Positions 48,917 through 63,000 of a stretch of 64,000 nt of DNA are shown one piece after another. The notes below the pieces were generated by a model, which did no database searches, had not been told where the DNA came from, and saw only the letters and a list, made by a program, of their open reading frames with translations. The first letter of the stretch is position 1, and the number at the start of each line of letters is the position of its first letter. Made by a program: the position numbers and the translations under genes. The DNA is from Neodontobutis hainanensis (taxonomy: Eukaryota > Chordata > Actinopteri > Gobiiformes > Odontobutidae): the NCBI GenBank assembly GCA_024349245.1, contig JALDNG010000004.1, positions 5,822,001 through 5,886,000 of the forward strand. The letters run 5' to 3'.

Positions 48917-51900
48917 CCTCCCTGTGGCCGCCCTAAGCCCCTCTGAGCCATATGAAATGTAGTCAGTGCAGGAGAAACCAGATACTGCTGGCTGTGTCAC
49001 ATCGTGTTTGCCGCCACCCGTCAGGATCAGGGGCCGTTTGAGCACCAAACATTATGACAGCGTCAGTCATCCGCCAGCCCAGCAGCAGACTGTGGGACAG
49101 TGGGGAGGAGGGGCGTTAAACCTACACCACAGATTGATGAGGAGGTGGAATGAGAAGGTTTGAAAATAAGCAAAGTAAGAGGGGTCTAATCCAGATTGCC
49201 ATATGTGATTCAACCCCTAATACGTTGAACCATAACAGTAGGGTTACCTTTGAGCGCAAATATATACGAGGCAACAGTGGCTCAGGTGGCAGGGCAGGGC
49301 GTCCTTGGACACTTCACACACCTTGCCTCCAGTGCCACAACACCGGTGTATGAATGTGTGTTACTGTAGAGGTGGGTTTGGTGGTGGTCGGAGCAGACTG
49401 TGTATGGTAGCCCCCCTTTCTGTCTGCCCCAGGTGTGAATGTGTGTGAATGGTGGGAATGGAAACATCATCTAAAACATGTTGGGTGCCTGAGAAGGGTA
49501 CACAAATGCACTATATAAATGCACATTTGCTATTTAAATATACTAAATACACTTAAATATACCGCTGCAAACTCTCATGTTGCTGTTATAACTCAATATT
49601 GTATCAGATGCACTCTTACTGTAAAAGATATCCTTTATTTTTAATGCATCAAGTATGAATTCAATATTTGAATGATTTTGAGTAGGAATCCTTTATTTTT
49701 TTATGCTTAAAAGTTGTTATTTTAAGCATTTCAATGGCAAGTACCAAACTGGTAATTTTTTAACTTTTTAGAATTTTGAAAGCTGCCTGCTTACTTCTGT
49801 TTAAGAACACATTTCACCTTTGCATGTTAAGTATTTGAGGGCTGGAGACCCAGGGCTGCTTATGCGATGAAACCTTTGGTCCGCATTCCATTTTGATATC
49901 ATTCTGAGCCGCTTAACATCAATTTAGTCCATGCTGCTTCGAAAAGTGCAAAACATCCATCCTAGAGTAAGTTCAGACCCTCATGACACTCATGAGTCAA
50001 GGACACACAAACAGGTGGCTCAAACCGACGCTACATACACTTCATGTATGCACTGGACACACGGACGTAGTGGACAGCAGCCCTGTTTGTCAGGTGGTCC
50101 GACAGCACCGACAGCCCCGTGAGCTCCCATGTGGCTTGGAGAGTTTCCAGACGTCAGGACAGGACCCCGACACCCCTCCCCGTCCACAATCCTTCACTCC
50201 CTCACACGCACCTCCAGCCTCTCACTGAGCAGGACAGCTACCCTCTGAAGAGCTGGCACGATGAGAGGTGATGGACAGGCCGTCTCTGGTGTGAACCCTC
50301 ACCCTTTTCTTACGGCAATGTAGATCAACAACGACAGAGAGCAAAAACAAACAGGAAAAAGAAGCCTCAAAATATTGTGCTTTAGTGATGTTTGATTGTG
50401 TCCACTCACAAGGAAGACATCAGTGGAAGGTATTTGCTTTACAAATGTTGAGACTTCGGTGTCCTTCTGTACAAGTTAGTGTTATAGGTTGGACTAACCA
50501 AGACCAAGGTAAAAATGACACTAGGTTTTATCAGGGCTTTTAGGGATTGAGACCATGTCAAGAACAATGGTTGAGCATTATACACAAATGTGATACTAGT
50601 GAGAAGTTCTAAAAATCAAATACTAGAAGTCAAAGCTTGCCAGCAAATTTATGGTGAATGAGTTCTCTATGTTCCCAACCAGTTTTTAAGTACAACAACA
50701 CTCGTACAACTGGTCAAGTATTATATTGCGCCTTGTTGGCTAAACAGTGAACGTAAACCCAAAGATTGAAATCAATACTGTTACATATTGTGGTCACAAA
50801 ATCCTGATTTTATATACCTGATTCTGTCAGTCTGCCTAATTCGCATTATGATGGCCTTCTGCTATGAATGATTAATAAACAAACCTATTAACAATGCTAG
50901 ACATTCCACAAAAGGTTCATTTTCGGAAATACAATCTCCTTTTGTTAATAATGTCCATTAATCATGGGAGGATGTCACTTAACGCAAGGTTAATGAAACA
51001 CTGCTAATGCGCAGCTAATCTATCCCCAGTCAGAAAGCTGTTGTAAGTGTAATTCCTAACCCTCCCTCAACTACTTTTCTGGGGGATTCTATGGATGTGA
51101 TTGATGGATGCGGGACAGGGGATGTCCATTATTTTTAAGTGGAACACAGAGGCAGAATGTGGGGTCAGCTGTGGGCCGAACTCAAAAAGCTTTACCTGTC
51201 CAAATGGCTAATGAACCACTGACAAGATATATGGGAACACTTTGAGGGAGAATTTAAGTATGACATAACAAGTTGATAATGGATTTATTGTGGTGCTTTG
51301 AACCATTCATTCACAATGAAGCATAATTTTATGGTCTTTTTCTTCCTATAATCCTCTGGAGAAGTATCGATGGCACTTTAGCTTGTGATACGTTGCATGA
51401 TTTTCACATGTCGCTGTGGTTTGTTGTGACTTTCATGTTCCAGCTGTCAGAGGGACCTATTAAACAGTAATATGTTTGTGTGTGTGTAAGCAAGGCATGG
51501 TGTAAGCACAACATTATGAGAGATGTTTGTTGTAATGTGAGTGTCTGGTGCCAGCTGAGCTGAGCTGCAAGCTGTTTGGAGAAGCGGATGACTGTTTGAT
51601 TGTTTGATGACAATGTGAGCCTTGCATCTTTCTTCTTTCCTTCGTCTGGGTCTCTGAAGAACGCTGACATTAAATGTTTGATGTTGGCATACACAACTGA
51701 TGTACAAATAAAATCTTACCAGTGAGACGTGTGTTTTTTTCTTCTTCTTGCATTTTGACAATACATTTGGTGTTTGTGGATCTGATTCAAGTTTACCTTT
51801 TGCTTTTTTTTTCAAGTTGGGATTGATTTATTACTTTACCAGAAGCAAAATATACTTTCAGGGTCACATAATATTAGAGATTAGCAGATGCTTGTTTTTT

Positions 51901-53978
51901 TTGTGTTTTTCCACAATTAATTTAAACCAAAAGATTGAATTGGTAAATTTTTAAGAAAATTTAGCGATACATTTTTAGGCTGAAATAATATTACATGAAT
52001 AAACATGTGGCCGGATATGGAAATCAAACTCCTGCTGTAACGGTAAACTGTACATCTTTGTTGAACTGTGCTGATGCTGTTTCTTTTAAAGGCACTGTTT
52101 ACACTGCTGCACCCACACATGCATCTCCACTAAAAACAATAAGCATTACCATAATGACGACTGGCAATTGATAGTAATAGTCATCTGCAGAGGGGCTGTT
52201 TGTGTCCATAAATTACGTTTTGGTTGGAACTTTGTGGTGCACTTGAGTTTTGACGCCAGTGTTGGCCAATATCTGTTGTGAAACCGCAGTGAAATTGAAA
52301 TTATGATCAAACAGACAGACACTCCCATACCATGAGTTTTATTTATATAGATTACTTTTTTTTTCTACTAAATATACAGCGTGACGCTATAAACAGTGGA
52401 GGTGGTGCTGCTGGAGAAGAGGCAGGTCAATATGACTCCTAATAATGCGTGAGTTCATTTCCCCACTGCACTCCCCCCTGGCCATGGGGCGCTCCATATA
52501 CAAGTCAAATCGGCTTTTTGCCTCCCAAAGCCCTGTGATTTATGACCCAGCTCCATTGACCAGACCAGCTAGTTTTCATTTTTGTTAAATCACGTAGCCC
52601 CTTTAAATGAAACTATTGATTTTAAGTCAGCTTACTGAGGATTTAATTTGTATTTGGAAAATTAAAGCAGGTAACGCTTTATAATTTCACACTACACTGG
52701 AGTAGAACCAGTTATTCGCCATATCCCTCGGTCGGCTCTGTCCCAAGAATTCACACAAACACCTATTCCTGCTCACTTCCCCGCTCCATCTGGCTCCACT
52801 GACCACTTTGTGTGGCCATTAATGAATTTTGGACAGGGGAAAGAGGGATTTATAGCCTTGGGACTGCAGCCTGGAGCGTCCCATACTTAGCACCCCAACA
52901 GAATATTGCACTTAAAGTCTGTCCTTTTGATTTTTTGTGACCTTGACTTATATTAGTCTTGTCAATGTCTTCACTGGTCACAATTTTACCAGCGGCATGT
53001 TTTAGCTGCAGCTGCTGTTGTCATTTTATTTAGAAAAATCTGATTTTCTTGTCCTCTTTTTTCATGTATCAAAGGGTTCTTTGTGTCAGTGCATTTGTTT
53101 GTTCACAGCATCTCAAACAACACTGTTCCACTTTTCACCAAACTTGGGGAAATGATGCATCCTATCTGTGTCAGTTCATGAGAAATCACAGACAAGAGAA
53201 AACAGTAAAAAAGTCACCCCACATCAGCTGCTTGCATTTTAAAAATGGAAAGGCAAGAAGCTACTTTGTTAGTCTCTCCATCACGTGTGATTTCTCAGAC
53301 ACGACCGCCTCCCTTTTTGACAAAACCAGGAGGAAAAAAAATTACACTCCCTGGCCGAGACACAATTACATCTCAAAACACAGTGACATATTTGTTACTG
53401 ATTGTCCCTCATTTGTGGAGAGAAGACATGGCTCAGTGTCGCCTTGGCTTAGTCTTAGCCAGTCTTGCTCCAGGTTTGGTTCATGCTGTCTTTACCGCTG
53501 ACACCGTGGCATCCACCCTTTCCTTTGCCTTCCCTTCCTCCTTCCCTACATCCTACCCCCTCGCCCTGCCATAAGCTCCGTCACCAAGCCCCTCATTAAC
53601 CCCTCCCGTGCACCCTGCTATTGAAAAGGCGCTGTCTTTAAACCTGTCCCCTGCATCTTCAACAGAGTTTTCAATATATTCAGAAAGTGGGCGGATGGGT
53701 GGATCCTCTTTTTCCTGCATGCCCCCGCATCTGACTGTTTTATATTATATTTAGTAATAATAATCACAGTCATCGGGCCTCCTCCCCTCCCATCCTCCTT
53801 CCCTCCCTTTTTGTTAGCCGTTAGCGGGTGGTGGGATGGCATGGCTTGTCTCTGTGGCCTCCTCACCTCCGAATAGGGGTTGTGTGTGCGGATCTCCCTC
53901 CATAAAGGAGAGGGAGGAGCAGCGGGTGGGGGTATGAAGCTCTAGGGTGTCATTAACTCCTTTTCTTCTTCTCCTCAG
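48915..53978. other. Non-coding, gene-poor sequence with one degraded dispersed repeat
   Basis: No supported gene. A 150-aa frame (53049-53501) just upstream of the candidate terminal exon lacks recognisable domains. About 50850-51060 and 52420-52870 are compact stretches that may be regulatory, by texture only. Confidence 0.5.
49262..49535 (+). repeat. Degraded teleost dispersed repeat, SINE- or MITE-like
   Basis: The ordered words GGCAACAGTGGCTCAGGTGG, CTTTCTGTCTGCCCCAGG, TGTGAATGTGTGTGAATGG and CACTATATAAATGCACATTT match a very common teleost repeat that I recall ending in GCGCTATATAAATGC-like sequence. The copy is diverged; for example, the usual GCGCTATATAA reads GCACTATATAA. Confidence 0.6.
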
Positions 53979-54061
53979 GAGGAAGCAGCTTGTTTGACGA
54001 CCATGATACCCATCGGCGAAGCCTTCCGCACTTCAACCACATCCACTTTTTCCCATTCTAA
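53979..54061 (+). CDS. Candidate alternative last exon, phase-matched to znf516
   Basis: A very strong acceptor, TTTTCTTCTTCTCCTCAG at 53961-53978, is followed by a short frame that stays open only when joined to a phase-1 donor. Joined to the Gly-splitting donor of exon 3 (34514) it would read GG then SSLFDDHDTHRRSLPHF and end at TAA 54059-54061, about 28 residues rich in His, Arg and Phe. AATAAA signals follow at 54361-54366 and 54657-54662. The phase match with all znf516 donors suggests an alternative C-terminus that replaces finger 11, but the frame is short, so chance or a non-coding transcript remains possible. Confidence 0.3.
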
Positions 54062-57000
54062 CCCAACTTACAACCCCCCCACCCTTTACAGGACTCTATA
54101 ACTGTTTATTAACACGTCTTTAACTTCACTACACTCTTTTTAAACGGAGCGCACCCCTCCACCCACTGCCTTCACTCAAGATGTCAGCAATTGCCCTTTC
54201 ATTATCACAGGCCTGTTCAAAGTGGGGAATCTTCAGATTGCTTGATGAGTGTGTATTTATTTTCTTCAATTGTGGTCATTTGTTGAAAATGGCTACAGCT
54301 AAAGTTTTAACTTGGCAAGAAATAGAATCACTGTATTATTGAGAGACAAAGAGTGTTGCTAATAAAGGAGCCATTAAAGGAACACTATGTACACTATGTA
54401 CATTTTTAGGATTTGATTCCTGGGTTTGTAGGAACACAACTTCAGAGTTTCAAACACGTATGGACTTGTTATGTGTCAGTGTTGAGTGTCAATGTGATGT
54501 GGTTTTGTTGAGACTCATACATGTCCTCTGTGAGACAGCATCGAAAAATAATTATGTGTCTTCAGAACACTGGGCAGTACTTACATGGGACAGGCTTATA
54601 TTACTTTAAAATGTAATTGACACCAGCTGACATTAACATTATTCAACCGGTTCTTTAATAAATGTATTTAAAGTAAAAGAAATAAAAAATAACCCACAGG
54701 TTTGAAAATGGTGTAACATGACAGAAAAAAAAATCTCAAATAAACATAAAGAGTCTGTGTGAGAGTAGTCCCATAAACAACTACAGATTGAGTACAGCTG
54801 TCGGTCATGTCTGGCTTTGATTGGCTGTGTCTCTGTGGGAGGAAGTCTCGTTTAGGACGGTCTAGGACAGTAGTAGCAGCGGCTGACTGTATGAGTGTCC
54901 CACAGGGAGATCGCACAAGAGTCTCTGGGCTGGGACTGCCAAGCTCATATCTCCCTCCTCCCATAAACATCAGTGAACGCTGATGTCTTTAAAAGGCTCT
55001 GAATGACATCTGGGAGTGGAAGAACAGTGTGATTAATCACCGCGTTGATTCTCATGGAAATCACTGTAGCTCGGGTGTAGAAAGAGAGGAGGAGGAGCTG
55101 CTGTGGCGTGTGAAAGCAACTCTGGCCAAATACACAAAGATGATTGCTCACAAGGGGATTTTTGTTATCAAGAAGAGAATTGTGTATTGTACAATGTCTC
55201 CCTATAACCTATATTCAAGACATCATTACTAATCTATAGCTTACTTTGTTAACAGTCTTGGATATAACATTGTCAAAATATAACGTGTCACTCATTGCTG
55301 CAGCATTAGAGTCTGGAAGGAAATGCTTTACAGAACTGTACAGAAGTGTGTGCCTGTGTAATTTACTCAAGTTTACAGTAGAACCTCCAAATCTTGACTA
55401 AACAACATCAATTAACAACCTGAGTGTTGTGTTTAGGGTTGAGCGTTTGGCAGTAAGGTAGGATTATAGATGATTTACAGTGGCTATTGAGTCACTGACT
55501 GATTTCCCACAGGAAAAAACATGATGTATTGTAGATGGTGTGTATGTACAAGCACTGGTAATTCCTCCAAAGCATCATTCATATAAACAGATTTCTCAGA
55601 TAAATAAAGGTTTTTGAATGGCTTAGATGTGTACTGTGTTTGAGAAATGGCCGATCTCACAACACTACCTCTATATAAAAAAGCCTTGGAAATTTGAGGT
55701 TGATGTCTTACCAAATTAATGAAATTTCAATGGCTTTCTGAATGTTTGTCAGGATGTGTACTCCATGCTGCTTGGCATAACTGCCTTCCACAAACCATAG
55801 GTCTATGCCAGCATTAAAAACAAATAGCTGGACAGAAAAAAAAAACGGGTAAGTAGGAAATTCGCCCAAGTGAGGAATTGATTTTGTCTGGCCCAAGAGA
55901 GTACTTTATTCTTGGTCCCGGCAGCAGGAGGGCTTCGAGACGTGTTTCACTAACAGCAGAGGAAAGGCACCCATGCAAAACAATTTTTTAACAGCACATG
56001 GAGAAATCACCCACTTCTGTGCAGGACTTTTTCTTCTTTACAGATGACACAATACTTTCCAGTCACTCAGTAGTCAGCCACAAGCACCCAAAGGCCACTT
56101 TTCAGATTTAAAGCTGCTGTGGTGCAACATGCCAACATTTTTTTGCTGGAAACATACACTTGGTATGTTAGATTTACAGTAAAATGTGAGCACAAGACTT
56201 GTGTGGAAACAAAAAGGATTTCCCAATGGAGGCATATATGTCAAACAGCGCGCTCTACCCTCCAGTGCTGCATGTATCGTGTGCTGCATGTCTACATTTA
56301 TGGTTATGGGATCACCTGTGGTTTTTAATGTTAAGATATTATTCTCAACAGGCTATCGATTTTGATTCACAACGATTATACCAAATGATAATACAATTCT
56401 TCTCTTACGGGCTAAATGAATATCTTCTCTTACTCTATCAAAAAACAGCGTACAGATACAGTGTATGCTTGGGCTGTCACCATTTCTGTCCACCTCAGCA
56501 GAAGTGGCTGGTTTTATAGGGCTGGTAAGGAGTGGAAAATGTGAATAAGCGAATTTGGAAAGGCTGACTCTCCTCTGCTGCGCTAATTTACTGTGAGAGC
56601 TAAGTGGCTCATTTTTATGTGAACACCATTGTGTTCCTAACTGTGCAGCAAACAATTGCTGTTCCAAGGCAAAGAATGACACAATGTGAACAATGGAACA
56701 ATGAGGGCCTTTTTTCTCAGTGTGTTGCTGCCTGGAGGAAAAAAAAAGATCTTTACAAAACAAAAAAAAAATGGCTAGTATAATTGTTTTCTAAGGCCGT
56801 GATTCTGAGATGTTAAGTATTTTTTTCTTGCAGGAAGGAGGGGCGAGGCAAGACGATGCTATGCACTAAGGAATGTGAAGTGTGTGTTGATGTGACTCCA
56901 GACACACAAGCATGGACGGCCATGTATACAGGAGGTACACACTCAGGAGTGCACAGCGCCGCCTGATGTCATGTGTGTTACACTGTATGTTGACAGGGAT

Positions 57001-60000
57001 CAGCGATGGGTGTTAAAACATTTCAGGCCCCTGCTCTCCCCACAACCATAGCATTGACAGTGTGAGACCTGCCACTGAGCAGCCTAACCTGACACTATCT
57101 ATCACTGAGAGCATGCACGAGTCAATGCTACACTGCACACACCGACATACAATCTCCCTCACTGTCTCCCGCACTCTGTCTCACTTCCGCTCACCCTGCT
57201 GGCTATTCCAGTCCTCCTTTTTGTATTTTACAGACAATAGAAGTAGTGGACCAAAGAACACTGTTGAAAGATGAGAAATCATCAAAAGACAAATCAAAAG
57301 ACATGACGACAGTTGACCACTGTGACTTATTCCATCAAAGCCTACAAAAATATTACTTTTTTCTGGCCTTTTTTGCCAGACAGGAAACAGGGAGAGAGAG
57401 AGGGGAACAACACTGGCCAAATTACCTGATTGAATGAACCCAGGTCTTTCAAGTATATGATATACGCTTTAGGAACCCCGAAAAATGTTACTTTTAAAGA
57501 AAAAATAGACTATGTTGAAGATCATTTTTAATACTCTACCAAGAGTTTGGCCATTTCTGAGCTAGAGCTTTGAAAATGCCTTGTACTAATCATAAATACT
57601 GAGAGAAAATCTCAACAGCCTGCAATTTTTAATTAAACTAAAATCAGCTTTGTTGAAAGTGTAGAGTAGAAGTCCTACAAAATTACCATTTTATATATTC
57701 CTGGTTTACACCTGACAGCACTGTAATACTCAGTTAGGTAATCTGAATTCAACCATACAGACTCACTGGAAGGTAATGTGAGTGTTTCAATGCTCTATTT
57801 TTCTATTTTCTGTCTATGATATTCATGTCTTTGTCCTTTTACCTCAGCAAGGAATGATACAAACAATTCCTACCTTGTGCTTTGCGAGATAACACATTAT
57901 CACTTGCTGTATCAAACTTTTTGTGCTTGTCTCACTTTCAATCCCACCCACCAAACACTTCACTCTTTCCAAAACCACCCCCGGGCATCTTGTAGGCCTA
58001 CATCTGTTTGTGATATACAATGTAATACAACACCTCACCCACACAGTACCATGTCTCAGATTCACAATACAACAAGGAATTGACACCGTGTACTTTCCCA
58101 GAAGGTCTTGCTCTTAAAGCCTGTGTAGACCGAAGCCCGCCTGCTCCAACCCCCCCACCTTCAAATTCTCACCCTGGTAACATGGACAGCCCATAATAGC
58201 AGACATGAATCTGTGTCTCCCTTTGCTCCAAACAGATGCTGGCTGTCCATAAATCACAAGCCTCCATTTTGTTGAGGAGAACAAAAAGCGTTGTTTCCGT
58301 GGGCCTGTTATAATCCCTATGCCCCATGTTGTGTTTTGTCTCTGGGCCGATTCTCGTCTCCCCACTCCTCTGTCACACTCCGGCTTCTCCACATGCATTA
58401 CAATAGGGGCAGCCAGGTGATGAATATTTGTGTCTGGCCTGCTGTTAAGATTTCATTAATCACTGTAAGACTTGAGAGCAAAGTGGCGTACCTGGCCGGC
58501 CAGCAGGCAGCAGGCCTCAGTATACAACCTCCTGGGGACCACGCACAGCCATGTTGCGTTGTGTTATGGCAAGGCTTATTTGTTGTATTTGTCTCTCCTT
58601 TTTCTTTCAGTCTCACTATTAACACGCTTCCAAGTCACACCGGTTGTTTTTTTCCCCCTAAAAAATTTGCTGAAAGAGGCAAAAAAAAGTTTTACTGTCC
58701 AGTAGCACAAAGTAACTCTGATATGTCAGCAGGGGCTTGTTATGGCTGTTGATCAATATCAGCTGACGCCGCAATTATTTGGCCAGGTGTTTGGATTTCT
58801 GGCTTTCAAAACTTTCAAGTGTCTTCTGAGTAACTGTACATGGAGATTAATGCCAAGTAGGAGAATATTACAGCAGCAAAGAAGCAACTGTGTGGATCTA
58901 GTGCAGTTTTTTGTCCCATGTAAGTCAGACCAGAAGTTAGCTGCCTTTTGAATGTTCAAAAGGCAGCTAAATTCTAACTATTATAAACAACAAAAAAAAA
59001 TAAAACAATTTTTTCTAATATGTACATTAAATTTATTAATACGTTTAGTTATATACCAAAAAGTATAAAATATATGTGTGTATGGATGGCTTCTCATACA
59101 GTACTTGAGTTTCAAAATGTCTAACATCTGATATTAAGACATTTCTTGAAAAATACTACAAACAGAAGCATGCACATCTAACATGTGACATCATGAGCGG
59201 CTGTTGAAACAAAAAGGAGAAAAAGTGATTGTTTTCAATAACGTATTCATCTTTTTTATTTCAGGTAAAACGTTACTGCATCAGTGGATAAATGTCAGGA
59301 CTACATTACTGAAACAGGAAAGTTTAATTTATTTTTAGTCAATTTTGTTTATGATTATTACATCTTAAAGGTTCTTTCCCACCTAGCAGTGAAAGCTATG
59401 AGGTCCATGTTACAGCTTAACCTGCATAAAAATCTCAACAAACCATGCTGCGTCGCGCTGTGCCTCTTTGCGCCTCTTTTGGCTTTTTTATGCTCTGTTT
59501 TTTATGGCGCTGGTGAGCGAGGAACAGATGGAGAGACAGAGTGCAGGGATGATGAGGATGTAAAATGTGCAACGTTTACTCATTGGCTTTCTTTATTGTC
59601 TTTCTCTATGGGAGGAGTGAGGGAGCGGCACAAAACAAACGGGTGGCTACAAGGACACGGGCCTCGCGAGCCTCATTCACCGACCAATCGGCCTTGATAG
59701 GATCCACCAGCTGCCAAGGATACGCAGACTTCCCCTGCCTCTCTGTCTCTATATCCACCCCTGACTCCCCACCTGTTCTCTCGCTGTCAGTCAATTTTTA
59801 CTCTCTTTTTGCCGTCTATTTGCTCCCCCTACCCCTTGCTTTCTTTCTTCCTGTGAGTGGTGATGGATAGACATGTGCCGGCGTACAGAGGAACCTATTT
59901 GGACTGGTGTGTCAGCCCATCTTTATTAAATGTTGCAGAGGTATATTCTCTTGCTATGCTTCATTACTCTGGAATGGCGGGCCCTGAAATGTTTGACTGC

Positions 60001-63000
60001 TCTGTCTTCTTTTCTCAGACCCCCTACCCTCCGCTAACCCCCTCTCTCCCCCTCTCATTTAGCGGCTGTGAGCTGTAGTGTTGGAGCAGCGCTGTCTTCC
60101 TCTGCCTGGCTGCCTGGCTGGACGAGGGGAACACAGCACTGCCTCGGGGGGCAGATATCGATTCCTTCGCATGGTTGAGGTGCTAACAAAGCCCCTCCCC
60201 CCTCTGGCCCACACTCATGACAACCCACTGCCACGCCATGCGGCCATTGGCCAAACCTCAGTGGTGCCTCTGCCAATCAAAATATCACTGACAGCCTGTG
60301 TTTCTGGGGATGACCTCAGGATGACATCACTGGAGAGGCATTAATGTAATAAAGAGCTCACTAGTACAATACTGTAAAGGGCAGCGTAACATAACGACGC
60401 ATCGATCAAAGACAAATCTAAATTGAGGTGTTTCTTTTACAGTTGAATGAGAGGTCAGCTCTCCTCAAGTAGCCTCACTCTGTCTTGGTAAAAAAAAAAA
60501 AATGCTTCCTCTTTGCAGTGGATCAGTTTTGTCATAATAGTCTGCGTATATCTGCACTGCACACCTTGAGAGTGGATGTGTGTTGACGAAAAGGTAGATC
60601 ACCCCGCAGGAAGTGGGGATCAATAGTAAATCCTCCTGAGCTGGGGGTATTTCTCCTGAGTGGTTGGGACTCTAAGCCAAATCAATGGAGAGCACAGGCA
60701 GTGACTTGATGAAAGTTTGGAGTGATGGGAATTAGACCCTCTTTGAAATTATACCAAGTATCATAATCGAGCAGGTGACAACTTTTGGTAGAGTTTTGAA
60801 GATGACTTTTCAACGTGTTCTCATTTCCCAAAGGACGTCTGATGGAGTGCTTCAGCCGGTCTGTGATGACACACCAAGGTTGTCAACACTCCCAGTGCTT
60901 AAACATTACCTCATTAGGCAGGAGGGATGTTGGGGCAACGGATCGGACATGATATCCAGGACGTGGCTTTGAGTTTGCATTCCAACACTGTACTCACAAA
61001 GTAATACATTTCAAGTGTAGAGCTTTGTTGTCCTCATAGCAACCAGTGTTTAATTATTACCTGTTACGGATGGTCAACCATTGAGCTACTTTTACATACA
61101 ATCCATGAAACTGTCAGAATAAATATGTACATTTCTAAACTGGATAGCCAGCTGAGTATGCTACTGAATAAGATGGCCGTGCTTAACATTGGTATTACCA
61201 CTTTGGAATGAGCATAGATTGGAACCTTAATCCATAACAACATCAGCCACAGATTGTGTGATTTTCAACATTTTAACAAAGAATGATGAGTATAAAGCCT
61301 GTTGGAGCCAAACAGGAGGGCAGCCAGTCCAACTGTTAGATTTGTTGTGGTCATACTGCAGTCCTCCCTGAGGCCAGTGGAGACTGTGTTCTTCTACCAG
61401 CCTCATTTGGACCTGACTGGCCTTTCCCCAAATGCTTTTTTGGCCCTATAATCTGCACACAGTAGAGAGGAAAGCACATTGGGATCAAAGCTTAAAAACC
61501 TTAAATACGCAATAACTCTTTAATTGTGTTTCAAGGAAATGTCAAAGCACCCCCAGACGTCTGGGAATCATTGGCATTGCCTTTAATATTGTTGATTGTC
61601 ATTCCATCATACATAATCACATTTAGAGCAAAATATTTAGGAAACTAGCATGTGGGAGATTCAGTAAATTAGAGGTTGAATATAAACAGGGAGCTGTTTT
61701 ATGGCCTGCTCTGTAAACATACAGTAAATTGGATTGTCGTTGGTTCATTTCTTTAAGAAGCTGCAGAGATGTTGAAGAGACATGTTATGTTAGATTGCTT
61801 TAGTGTATATCTGAGTGGCTCATGTGTCCAGCATAATTAGAAATGTATTGTGTTTTGCATAATCACCCAGAAAGATAAAAAAGTGATGAGATGAAACATT
61901 ATCAAAACAAGAATAACTGTGAATGAGTATGTTATCAATATTTCTGTTTTCCATCTCAAATCTTATCATATTTTGACAACCTATATAGTGCATTTAACCT
62001 TCGGTGTCTGTTTCTCAAAATGAAATTGCATGGTGTTAAGAAAAAAAGAGAAAGAGTCATATTACCGTGAAAAAAAGATGGCTTTTCTCTGGAACAATAA
62101 GCAGTCCTTGAACTCCACGTCATTAAAGTGAACGCCATCATTTCCTTTCATTAAGATGACTGTGTGCAGACACATATTGCAGTTGGAAAAGCGAAGCTGC
62201 GGCAGGAGACTCATTTAAAAACCGCCTTAATCTGGAAAATGATTCTAATGTTTCTCAAATGTTATATCCTGGCTGCCTAGCGTACGGGATCTGTAACATT
62301 TTGAGACGTTTAAACAAGCGTTTCTTTCAACAACAACAAAAATGCACCCTGAGAGATGCTTTCACATATATAGCCAATATTTTTGACAATAGACTACATT
62401 TTGAAAAACAAAATAAAATCCATTTCTCTCCACCCCAGAAGATTATCACATGCAAAAGGCCTCACACATATTGTAAAGCTTTGTTGATGTCGTAGCACAC
62501 AAATAGTCATGCCCTCTCCTGCTTTCCTCATTTGACTCAACGGGTGTGAAACAGTCATATTCTTGTCTTGTCTATCTATACTAAAAGATGAAATGACTTA
62601 AAGTGTGCAGCGTTGCTACAGGCAGGCAAGCTGAAAGGCTATTTCAGGAGAAATGGACATGGACATAAATATCCTCACAGGGTGCTTTGTAATAAAAAAC
62701 ACAATGTTATGAAACGCAGTGAAACATAAAGGAAGGAGGGATGTGTATGGTGGCAGCAGAGAGGGGAAATATCCATCAAATTAACACATCAGTGGCTTTG
62801 ATTGTAATCTCCCTGCCCTGGCTCTTGCTCTGCCACGCTAGACAAGCAGCCAAACGTGATTTATCAATGCAAAGCTAATGGCATCAATATGAATCTAACT
62901 AAAAATCAATATTTCATTACCAAATTGTTAGGGAGAATGAAGAAAAATGGCAGTGGCCGGAGTGTTCTCTAGGGTAGGAGCATCTGGAGTTCAATCTGAC

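Noticed and set aside
53049..53501. 150-aa + strand frame upstream of the candidate last exon
   Set aside because: No recognisable family, uneven composition and no matching splice sites; its length is unremarkable across 64 kb of six-frame sequence.
56834..56934. Possible 101-nt exon bounded by TTTCTTGCAG and GGAG-GTACAC, with one open frame of 33 codons
   Set aside because: An open frame this short is expected by chance and there is no recognisable peptide; it could at most be a non-coding exon.
58291..58752. 153-aa + strand frame
   Set aside because: No signal peptide, domain or splice evidence, and overlapping frames on both strands are of similar quality.
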